The position numbers and the translations under genes were made by a program. A stretch of DNA of 10,057 nt from assembly GCA_002336725.1 (NCBI GenBank), contig DDEO01000031.1:35365-45421 (forward strand). The letters run 5' to 3'. This DNA is from Bacteroidetes bacterium UBA1952 (lineage in GTDB: Bacteria; Bacteroidota; Bacteroidia; Chitinophagales; Chitinophagaceae). The notes under the pieces are model-generated. The model was not told the origin of the DNA. It worked only from the letters and a program-made list of their open reading frames with translations, and did not search any database. Below, piece by piece: positions 1 through 6,440 of the stretch (position 1 is its first letter; each line of letters opens with the position of its first letter).

Positions 1-7
1 GGGGAGC
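1..7 (+). tRNA. 3' terminus of a tRNA gene cut by the window edge (possibly tRNA-His)
   Basis: The first seven bases match the end of the tRNA fragment preserved at the right end of the element. There they follow a T-loop TTCGAGT and a T-stem strand CCAAC. Counting in standard tRNA numbering, bases 1-6 are positions 67-72 of the acceptor stem and C7 is the discriminator position 73. A C at 73 is typical of bacterial tRNA-His, where it pairs with G-1, so that identity is the simplest guess. No CCA is encoded. The tRNA body lies outside the window and cannot be confirmed. Confidence 0.55.
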
Positions 8-33
8 AAACACCGTTTCGACGGTGTTTTTTT
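8..33 (+). terminator. Intrinsic terminator of the tRNA gene
   Basis: A perfect 9-bp stem (8-16 paired with 21-29) closes a TTCG tetraloop and runs into seven T (27-33). UUCG loops are very stable. Its place one base after the tRNA end makes it the tRNA terminator. It lies inside the att repeat and is therefore duplicated at 8200-8225. Confidence 0.85.
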
Positions 34-110
34 ATGCTTAGTATTTTGCAAGAAGCCTTTAAAATCAAGGGTTTTAGTTGTTTTGGTGTTGTTCGCCGTA
101 AACAAAAAAG

Positions 111-130
111 TAGTACCATTTTAATACCGG
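111..130 (+). promoter_or_regulatory. Candidate integrase arm-type site, left arm
   Basis: The motif TAGTACC-N4-TAATACCGG occurs here and again, in the same orientation, at 8105-8124. All 16 defined bases are identical and the 4 spacer bases differ. The sites lie 35 bp inside the left repeat and 68 bp inside the right one. In the circular form they would flank the core, as arm sites do for lambda-family recombinases with an N-terminal arm-binding domain. The left site is also 21 bp before the integrase start, so binding there could repress the integrase gene. Confidence 0.55.
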
Positions 131-151
131 CTTTCTTCTATCTTCGGCAGT

Positions 152-1405
152 ATGAACGCCGCCCCCATAACTTATAAGGTCATCTTTGACCGCAAGAAAG
201 AAACCGCCAAAGGCAAGGAAAAAGGATTAGTGCAAATCCAGGCCTACAAAGGGAAACAGATTTATTTTTCCACCGGCATCTACCTAAAGCCGGAAGAATG
301 GAACGAAAAGAAGGCCGAAGTAAAGAGCCATTCCGACCGGCATACCCTGAACCTGCAAATTCAGGAGATTTTACGGCAGCTTAAAGCCCAGGAACAAACA
401 GGACGACAAAAGAACCCGGACTACAGCGCCGAAGACTTAAAGAGGGATTACAAGCAGCAGGAAAAGGCTTTTACACATTTTACCCCCTTTGCCTTAGAGC
501 AGTTGGAAAGGGACCGGGCAAAGCCCAACGGCATCAAGCTACATACTTACCTCAACCGGCAGCAGATGATTAACAGCTTCGGCGAATTTGCCGCAGGCCG
601 CGACCGTTTGGGAGCCATAGATTACGCGCTACTGGACGACTATTTTAAGCGCCACCTACCCGCCGAATTTGTAAGGCGCTACCCCAATAATAAAAACAAG
701 ACGATAGCGCCCGGAACGCTTCTAAAGCACTTGAAAACCCTCAAACAATACGAGGGCGAAGCCGTAAGAAGAGAGCTATTAAGACCAGAGCAGGCCGCAT
801 TTGCCGACTACAACCGGAGAGGGAAAAACATTAAAGACAATCCGACGGAACGCGCATGGCTTGACCCGGAAGAATTGGCGCAAATGGAGGCCTGCACCCT
901 TCCCGAAGAACTAATTTGGGTACGTGATTTTTATCTTTTTATGTGTTACACCGGCCTACGATTTTCAGACGCGGCCAGCATCACTAAAGACCATTTTAAG
1001 ACGAGAAAAGAGGGTTTGGAATTGACCGTTAGAGCCGGAAAAACCGGAAAGAAAATAGCCTTTCCCCTTTGGCTTCTTTTCCCAAGCCAAGACGGCCAGC
1101 CGGAGAGCCGCCCGGAAAGGCTCATAAAAAAGTACTGGAAGGCCAATGGAAAGCCCTTTTTTGAGACCAGTAACCAAAACGCAAACCGCCTATTAAAGAC
1201 TGTAGCCGAGGCCGCAGGCATTACCGGGAAAAATCTTACCAACCACACCGCCCGCCACACCTTCGCCAGCTTTTTAATTAACCGCGTGCCGATTACAGTT
1301 GTACGGGACTTGCTACAACACAGCAAGATAGATACTACAATGATTTACGCCCACCAGAGCCGGAGAACGATTGAGCAGCATTTGCAGGAAATTGATTGGG
1401 GCTAA
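152..1405 (+). CDS. Tyrosine recombinase/integrase
   Basis: This 417-residue protein should catalyse integration and excision of the element at the tRNA site. The N-terminal part (about 5-85) looks like the arm-DNA-binding domain common in Bacteroidota integrases. Residues about 105-220 form the SAM-like core-binding domain and 235-410 the catalytic domain. The catalytic set is visible: R270 in TGLRFSD, a lysine in AGKTGK (K297 or K300), H365 and R368 in NHTARHT, H390 in LLQH and the nucleophile Y399 in MIYAH. Length is normal for the family and nothing is missing, so it should be active. It is the first gene after the tRNA and ends in a terminator. The ATG at 152 is the first in frame after the candidate arm site. 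I see no clear TAnnTTTG promoter upstream. Confidence 0.96.
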   Translation: MNAAPITYKVIFDRKKETAKGKEKGLVQIQAYKGKQIYFSTGIYLKPEEWNEKKAEVKSHSDRHTLNLQIQEILRQLKAQEQTGRQKNPDYSAEDLKRDYKQQEKAFTHFTPFALEQLERDRAKPNGIKLHTYLNRQQMINSFGEFAAGRDRLGAIDYALLDDYFKRHLPAEFVRRYPNNKNKTIAPGTLLKHLKTLKQYEGEAVRRELLRPEQAAFADYNRRGKNIKDNPTERAWLDPEELAQMEACTLPEELIWVRDFYLFMCYTGLRFSDAASITKDHFKTRKEGLELTVRAGKTGKKIAFPLWLLFPSQDGQPESRPERLIKKYWKANGKPFFETSNQNANRLLKTVAEAAGITGKNLTNHTARHTFASFLINRVPITVVRDLLQHSKIDTTMIYAHQSRRTIEQHLQEIDWG

Positions 1406-1421
1406 TTTTTAGCCCCTTTTT
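1398..1421 (+). terminator. Terminator at the end of the integrase gene
   Basis: An 8-bp perfect stem (1398-1405 with 1409-1416, loop TTT) is followed by five T (1417-1421). The stem contains the integrase stop codon and also the stop codon of the convergent gene. On the minus strand the hairpin has no good T-run after it, so it probably stops only plus-strand transcripts. Confidence 0.75.
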
Positions 1422-1938
1422 GGGGTTTGGCTTCTTCCTTTGCAGCCGCCTTTTTCATTGCCTTATGCACGGCTTTTGCTTCTTCGGAGCCGTGTTTATT
1501 TATCAGGCGGTCGGCTGAATAATTAGGGTCAATTTGCGCCAGTCCGCCCACTTGCTCATTAATAATTTCCGTTACTGTTTCATACAAATAGGCAAAATAA
1601 CTTTCTACCTCATCAATACTTTCAAAGTCTTCTTTTTTGGCTTTTTTGAAGATGTTAGCCAGGTCGGCCAGGTGTGCCATTCCTTGAGCGGTAAGCCTTA
1701 CAGCCTGATATAATGCCCGCTCATTTTTTTCGGCTTCTTTGGCCGGTTCTTCCCCAAAAAGCACAGAAACCGGCACTTCTAAAGCCTTTGCTATCAACGC
1801 CAGCGTATCGGAGCGAAAAACACCGCTATCAAGCATTTTAGATAAGCCCGGACGGGTTACACCCACTTTTTCAGCTAACCAGGTTAAAGACCTGCTTTTA
1901 TCGTCAAGAAGACTTCTAATGTTTACTGAAATTTCCAT
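1402..1938 (-). CDS. XRE/Cro-family transcriptional regulator
   Basis: From the ATG at 1938 the protein has 178 residues. A TTG start at 1959 would add seven residues but would put the start inside the operator-like palindrome, so I prefer the ATG. Residues about 4-64 form an XRE helix-turn-helix, with SLTWLAEKVGVTRPGLSKML as the HTH, followed by the LxxIAxALxVPVSxLF pattern that ends such domains. The remaining 110 residues are helical, highly charged and lysine-rich at the end, with no domain I recognise. The gene is divergent from the excisionase-like operon and convergent with the integrase, overlapping it by 4 bp. A repressor that keeps the element quiet is the natural inference, acting at the palindrome 1954-1967. 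Confidence 0.88.
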   Translation of the reverse strand: MEISVNIRSLLDDKSRSLTWLAEKVGVTRPGLSKMLDSGVFRSDTLALIAKALEVPVSVLFGEEPAKEAEKNERALYQAVRLTAQGMAHLADLANIFKKAKKEDFESIDEVESYFAYLYETVTEIINEQVGGLAQIDPNYSADRLINKHGSEEAKAVHKAMKKAAAKEEAKPQKGAKN

Positions 1939-1953
1939 TTCGGTAAAAATACA

Positions 1954-1967
1954 CGTCAATTTTGACG
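1954..1967. promoter_or_regulatory. Operator-like palindrome CGTCAA-TT-TTGACG
   Basis: This perfect inverted repeat of 6-bp arms lies in the 88-bp gap between the divergent repressor and excisionase-like genes. It is 16 bp upstream of the repressor ATG and just before the rightward promoter. Its size and place suit a dimeric XRE regulator controlling both directions. Binding is inferred. Confidence 0.6.
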
Positions 1968-1973
1968 CGTTAG

Positions 1974-2004
1974 TTTCTTTTTTGGAAATTGTAGTTTACG
2001 TTTG
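1974..2004 (+). promoter_or_regulatory. Bacteroidota-type promoter of the rightward operon
   Basis: TACGTTTG at 1997-2004 matches the -7 consensus TAnnTTTG exactly. TTTC at 1974-1977 lies 19 bp upstream, a near match to the -33 TTTG. Transcription would start near 2011, giving a short leader before the ATG at 2027. It would drive the HTH gene, the small unknown gene and possibly the primase-helicase. Confidence 0.6.
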
Positions 2005-2026
2005 CCGAAACTTGATTTTAAATACC

Positions 2027-2380
2027 ATGAAAACAACAACAGCCCGCGCACCACACCGCGCCCCGAAACAAACGCCAGATTTGGCCGCTATTCTTTTGCG
2101 TATTGAGCGCAAAGTGGACAGCCTGAAAGCCCTTCAAACCGCCGAGAACAAGGAGTATTTAACCACCCTTGAAGCCTGCCAGTATTTGGGTTGTACCCGC
2201 GCCCTCATCTACCAGCTTCAAAAATCCGGACGGATTACCAAGCTCAAAAAGGACAACGGCCGCACCTATTACCGCCAGGACGAATTAAAGGCCTACATAG
2301 AGCGCAACGGAGAGACAGTGGCCACCACAAGCGGAAACGACTATGAAACAGAAAGCCAGTACGACAGCGCCCAGGCTTAA
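2027..2380 (+). CDS. AlpA/excisionase-like helix-turn-helix protein
   Basis: This is a 117-residue protein. Residues about 18-40 form a short amphipathic, probably coiled-coil helix (LLRIERKVDSLKALQ). Residues 44-93 form a MerR-like winged HTH of the HTH_17/excisionase type: YLTTLEACQYLGCTRALIYQL, then the wing and the RTYYRQDELKAYIE end typical of this family. Such proteins act as excisionases or as activators of integrase in satellites and integrative elements. The ATG at 2027 was chosen because it follows the promoter by about 16 bp. A longer in-frame start at 1739 would run through the divergent gene and its control region. The gene overlaps the next start by 38 bp. Confidence 0.82.
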   Translation: MKTTTARAPHRAPKQTPDLAAILLRIERKVDSLKALQTAENKEYLTTLEACQYLGCTRALIYQLQKSGRITKLKKDNGRTYYRQDELKAYIERNGETVATTSGNDYETESQYDSAQA

Positions 2381-2693
2381 AAAATCCTTCACCCCTTCAA
2401 ATCTTAAAAAGATGCGCAGCACAAAAACCAGCACCCCCGGCGTTTATCAGGCTTTCGGTAATTGCTATCTGAACGAGGGAAAAACCCTTGAGGCAGTAGG
2501 TAATTTTTACCTGCATTTTGGAAATAATACCGTTGTAGAAACCCTGTTTGCGGTGCAACGGATTTATTCCCATTTTCAGGAAACCGGCGAGGAAATCCCC
2601 AAAGAAACCGAGTTTTTGTTATCGGCAATTAGCGAGTTCGCCCGCGACCTGAACGAAGCAGCCGTAAACCCAAACGGAGCCGCAAAAGCCTAA
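2343..2693 (+). CDS. Small hypothetical protein
   Basis: I do not recognise this protein. From the ATG at 2343 it has 116 residues, the first 24 being basic and low in structure. Starting at the internal ATG at 2412 gives 93 residues (MRSTKTSTPG...) and avoids the 38-bp overlap with the upstream gene; either start is possible. The core (GVYQAFGNCYLNEGKTLEAVGNFYLHFG) has evenly spaced aromatic residues, then a helical C-terminus. No signal peptide or membrane segment is seen. It lies between the excisionase-like gene and the primase-helicase, in the slot where elements often keep small replication or regulatory accessory proteins. That role is a guess. Confidence 0.65.
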   Translation: MKQKASTTAPRLKKSFTPSNLKKMRSTKTSTPGVYQAFGNCYLNEGKTLEAVGNFYLHFGNNTVVETLFAVQRIYSHFQETGEEIPKETEFLLSAISEFARDLNEAAVNPNGAAKA

Positions 2694-2708
2694 AAACAGC
2701 CTATTAAA

Positions 2709-2742
2709 AAAGGCGTAACGGTAGCAACCCCGTTACGCCTTT
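2709..2742. terminator. Strong 13-bp hairpin before the primase-helicase gene
   Basis: AAAGGCGTAACGG (2709-2721) pairs perfectly with 2730-2742 around an 8-base loop. On the plus strand only TTT and then ACACC follow, so it is a weak terminator there and could act as an attenuator or RNA-processing/protection site. On the minus strand it is followed by a T-run (complement of the As at 2706-2711), so it would terminate antisense transcripts better. It sits 41 bp upstream of the primase-helicase start. Confidence 0.6.
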
Positions 2743-2783
2743 ACACCTTAAAAGAAAGCGCAGGCTTTCAAGACGAAATAGAT

Positions 2784-5363
2784 ATGCAAAACTACAAAGA
2801 AGATATTTTAAAACAGACTACCGAAGCCGATATTTTCCGGCATTACGTGCCAGGCTTTAAGGGACAGCCAGGCAGCTTTATAAATCCGCTCAAACCGGAC
2901 GAGAAACACCCCAGCTTAAGCCTTTACCAACACGAAGACGGCAAAGGGTTAAGGTTTGATGCTAAAAATACCGGCCACCAGGGCGACGCTTTCCAGTTGG
3001 TAGCCGACCTGAAAAACATTGACAGCAAAAAAGATTTTACCGCCGTTTGCGAAGCCATAGCCCAAGATATGAATTTAGCCTTACCAGAGCCAGCCGCCAC
3101 CGTTGAAAAAATTTGGGAAGCAAAAGTTTTCCCGGAAATTCAGGACGACGGAAAAAGATATTTCAGCCAATGGGGAATAACGCCCGAAGTTTTGAGCCGG
3201 TACGGTGTGGAGCAGGTAGCGCGTTTAATCAACGGTGAAAAAGATTTTGATTATAAAAAATTGGGTTGGCCTGCATTCCGCTACAAAGCCGGGAAGCGTG
3301 AAAAAATCCGTTTACCTCATAAGGTAAATGGATGGGTACAGAACAGCGCAAAAGAGCCGTATTTATTCGGCTATGCCCAAGTTCCCGAAGAAGCGGAAGC
3401 ACTTATTTTGTGCGAAGGGGAAAAGGACGTTTTAGCATTGGCCGCAAAGGGCTTTTCTGCCGTTACGGTAGGCAGCGCCACCGATAAAGTAACGCCCGCG
3501 CATTTGGAGCGCATACGGGCCAAAAATTGCCCGGTTTTCATTTGTTACGATACCGACGCACCCGGACGAAAGGCGGCCGCTGAAATTGCCGGAAAAACCG
3601 GCTTCCCGGTAATTGAACTTCCGGAAATACCAGGCGGCAAAGACATTTCCGACTATTTCGCAGCCGGCCACACCGCCGCCGAGTTTTCGGCCCTGATGGA
3701 GAGCGCAGAAAATAGGGCAGGGGAAAAGAAAAAATCCGGTGTTTCCGGCCCGGTTGCTCATGGAGCCGCCGCCAATGGACGACCGGTGCAGCCCGAAACC
3801 GGGAAAAAAGCCCAGGACGATAAAACCCCGGAGGGAAGCGCGAAGGGAGCCGCAACGGCTTACCAGGTAGCACAGCTTTACGAAATCCTAACCGACCGCA
3901 ACGGCAAGCCCGCAGGCATCAAACCGAAGGCAAATAAATTGCTGGAGCTTTTGCAGCGTTGGGGATATGCCCGGTACGACACCGCCACGGCCCCGCAGCT
4001 TATCCACCGTAAAGACAACGTAATTCGGCCCGTTTCCGGCATTGAAATAGCGGACGCGTTTTTTTCATGGCTCAAAACCGCACCGGCCCAAATCGGTGAT
4101 TTTCCGCTTGAAAAAATCCTGAATAAATTTTTAGACGGCCAGGACACTTATTTTTCAGAAAAGCGGCTTTACCGGCTTGAAGCCGCGCCGGTTGAGTTTT
4201 GCCGGGATAGCCGGAAGGAAACCTTTTTCTACTTTGAAAACGGCTTTGTAAGGTGTACGGAAAAAACATGGAGCCTGCATCGTTATAGCGAGATGAAAGG
4301 GTGTATTTGGGAAAGCCAAATCATAGGAAGGAAGCGCGAAGGAAACCACGTAACACCCGGACGAAAGGTAAACGTATTAGCGCCGCCAGCGGAGCCGTAC
4401 CGGCAAGGCATAGTAGCGCAATTTCTTTATAACGTTTGCGGCCAGGATAGCAAACGCTTTATAGAGCTTGCAACCCTATTAGGGTATCTGATGCACGACT
4501 ATTTTGAAGGCAATTTATTTGCCGTATTACTAACTGATAGCAGCCTTGAAAACGGCGATAACGGACGCACCGGTAAAAGCCTGATAGCAAAACTTTTAGC
4601 CGCGATGAAGCCAGCGGCAAACATAGACGCTAAAGGCTTTCGGGCTGAAAATAAATTTATGTTTCAGGAAGTGCCGCGAAATGCTCAATTTGTCGTTTTA
4701 AACGACCTGCCGAAGCGTTGGGATTTAGAGCCGCTTTTTAACGCAATTACCGAAGGGATAACGGTAGAAAAGAAGAACCAAGAGCCTTTTACTATACCGG
4801 CAAAAATCCTCTTAACAACCAATTCTCCAATAAGGGTAGAAGGAGCCAGCGCCCGCGCCCGGATACGGGAAGCCGAACTTTCCGACCATTACAGCGACCG
4901 CCATACCGTAGCCGATGACTTCCCAGGAAAATATTTTCTTTCCCAAAATGAAGAGCAGTTTAGCGCCCAGGATTGGGACGAGTATTTTAATCTAATATTC
5001 TATTGCTGTAACGCTTATTTACAGTTTGGCGTATTGGAGCCGGAACAGATAAACCTAAACCGGCGCAAGCTCATAGCCCAAACGCCCGAAGGGTTCCCGG
5101 ATTGGGTGGAGTACCAAATAGAGCAGGGGAAAATAAAAAATGGGGATTGGAAGAACCCCAACGACCTACACCACGAATTTTTAGAAGCCTATCCAGAACA
5201 CAAACAGTCCCGCAAATGGAGTACGCCCAAATTTTTCCGGCAAGCACTCATAGACTTTAAAAACCTAAGCGAACACTTTACGCCCCACGACAAAGACAAC
5301 CATGAAAAGAAAAATAACGGTGTGCGGCCCATACTGTTTTTAATCAAAGAGAAAGCGGATTAA
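2784..5363 (+). CDS. Primase-helicase (Toprim plus SF3/D5-like ATPase)
   Basis: This 859-residue protein should initiate replication of the element by primer synthesis and unwinding. Residues about 12-97 resemble a DnaG CHC2 zinc-finger domain (INPLKPDEKHPS ... FDAKNTGHQGDAFQLV), but the zinc-binding Cys/His positions are replaced. Residues about 205-300 are a Toprim domain: E211-G-E-K, D256-x-D258 in CYDTDAPG, and GGKDISDY. Residues 305-355 form a low-complexity linker. Residues about 560-720 are a helicase ATPase: Walker A GDNGRTGKS (K598), Walker B FVVLND (D641), sensor ILLTTN (N680) and arginines in RARIRE (691-695). The tail from about 760 is basic and polar. This layout is typical of satellite and plasmid replicases. 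The gene ends in a terminator just before the iterons, supporting a role as the initiator at that origin. Confidence 0.92.
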   Translation: MQNYKEDILKQTTEADIFRHYVPGFKGQPGSFINPLKPDEKHPSLSLYQHEDGKGLRFDAKNTGHQGDAFQLVADLKNIDSKKDFTAVCEAIAQDMNLALPEPAATVEKIWEAKVFPEIQDDGKRYFSQWGITPEVLSRYGVEQVARLINGEKDFDYKKLGWPAFRYKAGKREKIRLPHKVNGWVQNSAKEPYLFGYAQVPEEAEALILCEGEKDVLALAAKGFSAVTVGSATDKVTPAHLERIRAKNCPVFICYDTDAPGRKAAAEIAGKTGFPVIELPEIPGGKDISDYFAAGHTAAEFSALMESAENRAGEKKKSGVSGPVAHGAAANGRPVQPETGKKAQDDKTPEGSAKGAATAYQVAQLYEILTDRNGKPAGIKPKANKLLELLQRWGYARYDTATAPQLIHRKDNVIRPVSGIEIADAFFSWLKTAPAQIGDFPLEKILNKFLDGQDTYFSEKRLYRLEAAPVEFCRDSRKETFFYFENGFVRCTEKTWSLHRYSEMKGCIWESQIIGRKREGNHVTPGRKVNVLAPPAEPYRQGIVAQFLYNVCGQDSKRFIELATLLGYLMHDYFEGNLFAVLLTDSSLENGDNGRTGKSLIAKLLAAMKPAANIDAKGFRAENKFMFQEVPRNAQFVVLNDLPKRWDLEPLFNAITEGITVEKKNQEPFTIPAKILLTTNSPIRVEGASARARIREAELSDHYSDRHTVADDFPGKYFLSQNEEQFSAQDWDEYFNLIFYCCNAYLQFGVLEPEQINLNRRKLIAQTPEGFPDWVEYQIEQGKIKNGDWKNPNDLHHEFLEAYPEHKQSRKWSTPKFFRQALIDFKNLSEHFTPHDKDNHEKKNNGVRPILFLIKEKAD

Positions 5364-5376
5364 GTCCGCTTTTTTT
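5353..5376 (+). terminator. Terminator of the primase-helicase gene
   Basis: A 7-bp stem (5353-5359 with 5365-5371) around a 5-base loop that includes the stop codon runs into seven T (5370-5376). Confidence 0.85.
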
Positions 5377-5424
5377 ATTTGCCCTTTTTGCTAAAGTACC
5401 CCTTCCCTACTTTGTCTTAAATTA

Positions 5425-5685
5425 TCTGCCCGTTAGCCCGTTACAAAATAAGTAAAAATATATAAAGAGTGAAACCCAATAAAATAAAGGATTTATGTGT
5501 GATATAAATTACAGATATAACGGGCAGTGAACAAAATTTTTACTGCCCGCTCACTGCCCGTTAGCCCGTCTGCCCGTACGGGCAGTAAACGGGCAGTAAA
5601 AAACGACCTCACTGCCCGTTATAAACCATTGATAGATAAGGCTTTAACCCCTCAACGGGCAAACGGGCAGTGAAAAGGGCAGTTA
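5425..5685. other. Iteron-type origin of replication
   Basis: About ten copies of CTGCCCG or its complement CGGGCAG, mostly extended to CTGCCCGTTA, are packed here. Forward copies start at 5426, 5543, 5554, 5570 and 5612. Reverse copies lie at 5520-5526, 5578-5585, 5590-5596 and 5664-5670. Partial copies (GCCCGTT, CGGGCA, GGGCAG) occur at 5436, 5564, 5656 and 5677. Several copies are 11 bp apart, about one helical turn. The tract 5443-5520 between the first two copies is almost pure A/T with runs such as AAAATATATAAAG and would melt easily. Iterons beside an AT-rich tract directly after the replicase gene are a classic origin layout. No canonical DnaA box is seen, so the primase-helicase itself may bind the iterons. 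Origin function is inferred. Confidence 0.78.
5570..5585. repeat. Perfect 16-bp palindrome formed by two head-to-head iterons
   Basis: CTGCCCGTACGGGCAG is fully self-complementary and joins a forward and a reverse iteron at the centre of the densest part of the cluster. The iterons to its left are mainly forward and those to its right mainly reverse, so it may mark the centre of the origin. Confidence 0.8.
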
Positions 5686-5816
5686 GTTATTACCCCACCC
5701 CGGTGTAAAAACCAAATAGCCGAAACCCCCGGAAATTTTTCTTTTCCCCTGCCTAATTTTTACCCCCTTTCCAATCCCCCGGACGACAGCGGCCAGCCCA
5801 GCGACCGGGAGCCAAT

Positions 5817-6098
5817 AAAAAATATTTTTCCGCCTTTTTGCACTTTCCGAAAAAGGCTGCAAAATTTCCGGAAAACACCCCTAAAAACCGGCAAAAACCA
5901 CGGGAAACCGAGCGGAAAAATCCCGGAAAACAGTAGGGAAACCCCGGAAAACCAAGCGAAAAAGCACCGAAAAAGCCCAAAAAACCCGGTTTTTGCCGGT
6001 TTTCAAGGGTAAACACCCTTTTACCAGGGTTTTTCCGGCCCTATTCCGGAAAACGCAAAAAACCCGGCAAGAAACGCCCGCAAAAAGCCCGCACTTTT
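5817..6098. other. Phased A/T-tract region, predicted intrinsically curved DNA
   Basis: Runs of 3-6 A or T recur at helical spacing. From 5850 to 5994 there are fourteen consecutive tracts centred near 5852, 5862, 5873, 5885, 5895, 5906, 5918, 5928, 5940, 5949, 5961, 5972, 5981 and 5992, a mean step of about 10.8 bp. Weaker phasing continues to about 6098 and starts near 5819. Many tracts belong to a degenerate unit CCGGAAAA plus about three bases. A-tracts in phase with the helix bend DNA, so this block should be strongly curved. The plus strand is unusually poor in T through 5880-5985. No convincing gene is present. It may help architecture at the neighbouring origin, serve partition, or regulate the toxin-antitoxin genes; the sequence does not decide. 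Confidence 0.75.
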
Positions 6099-6208
6099 AG
6101 CGCCTTATTTCGGCATTTGGAAAGCGGTTTTTTCCGGAAATACAAAGCGGCCACCAGACCCAAAACCGGAGCCGGGAAAGCAGCGGCGCAACTTCTTTTT
6201 AAACCCGG

Positions 6209-6216
6209 TAACTTTG
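6209..6216 (+). promoter_or_regulatory. Possible -7 box of the toxin-antitoxin operon
   Basis: TAACTTTG matches TAnnTTTG exactly but ends only 5 bp before the ATG at 6222, so the transcript would be leaderless or nearly so. No good -33 TTTG is found at the right distance. It may be a chance match. Confidence 0.35.
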
Positions 6217-6221
6217 AGTTT

Positions 6222-6440
6222 ATGAAAATTCCGGTTCAATACGTAAGCGATGCCCAGGGAAACCCGCAGGCGGTTTTATTGCCTTTGAGTGAATGGGAGC
6301 GGATATTAAACAAGCTCAAGAAATACGAGCAAACCTTAAAAATCCGCAGCGACCTGAAAGAAGCCTTTGAGGAGGTAAAAGCCATGAAAAGCGGACGCAT
6401 CCCGGAACAGACCCTAAGCGACTTTCTGAATGAGCTTTAG
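6222..6440 (+). CDS. Antitoxin of a RelE/ParE-type toxin-antitoxin pair
   Basis: This 72-residue protein starts MKIPVQYVSDAQGNPQAVLLPLSEW, a beta-rich N-terminus of the Phd/YefM-like or related small antitoxin type. A charged helix follows (ERILNKLKKYEQTLKIRSDLKEAFEEVKAMK), then a short C-terminal segment likely to wrap the toxin. Such antitoxins neutralise the toxin and repress their own operon. I chose the ATG at 6222 because the upstream in-frame extension to 6117 lies in A-tract-like DNA and gives an unstructured basic peptide. It overlaps the toxin start by 11 bp, which couples translation of the pair. The neighbouring toxin makes the assignment firm, although the exact antitoxin family is uncertain. 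Confidence 0.85.
   Translation: MKIPVQYVSDAQGNPQAVLLPLSEWERILNKLKKYEQTLKIRSDLKEAFEEVKAMKSGRIPEQTLSDFLNEL

Larger units (their letters stand above)
1..76. repeat. Left attachment-site repeat (attL)
   Basis: Bases 1-76 are identical to 8193-8268. After base 76 the two copies diverge at once: the left continues into the integrase leader, the right into host DNA. The repeat spans the tRNA end, its terminator and about 43 bp beyond. It starts at the window edge, so the true left copy probably extends further left, by about 14 bp judging from the tRNA fragment on the right. Confidence 0.9.

Noticed and set aside
1..33. tmRNA (ssrA) as the integration target
   Set aside because: The acceptor-strand sequence GGGGAGC is the wrong way round for a tmRNA 3' end, and the T-arm fits an ordinary tRNA with C73.
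1739..2026. N-terminal extension of the excisionase-like protein
   Set aside because: It would overlap the divergent XRE gene and run through the operator and promoter. The protein family pattern starts after 2027.
4000..4008. DnaA-box-like TTATCCACC
   Set aside because: It is a single site with one mismatch, inside the primase-helicase coding region and far from the iterons. Most likely chance.
5425..5685. CRISPR array
   Set aside because: The repeats are only about 10 bp, in both orientations and irregularly spaced, with no uniform spacers. They fit iterons.
5753..6016. 87-residue minus-strand frame rich in Gly-Phe
   Set aside because: Its low-complexity sequence is what the phased A-tract, CCGGAAAA-like DNA yields when translated. 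No start context or homologous pattern supports it.
6117..6221. N-terminal extension of the antitoxin
   Set aside because: It encodes a basic, unstructured peptide in the A-tract-like region. The family N-terminus begins at MKIPVQY (6222).
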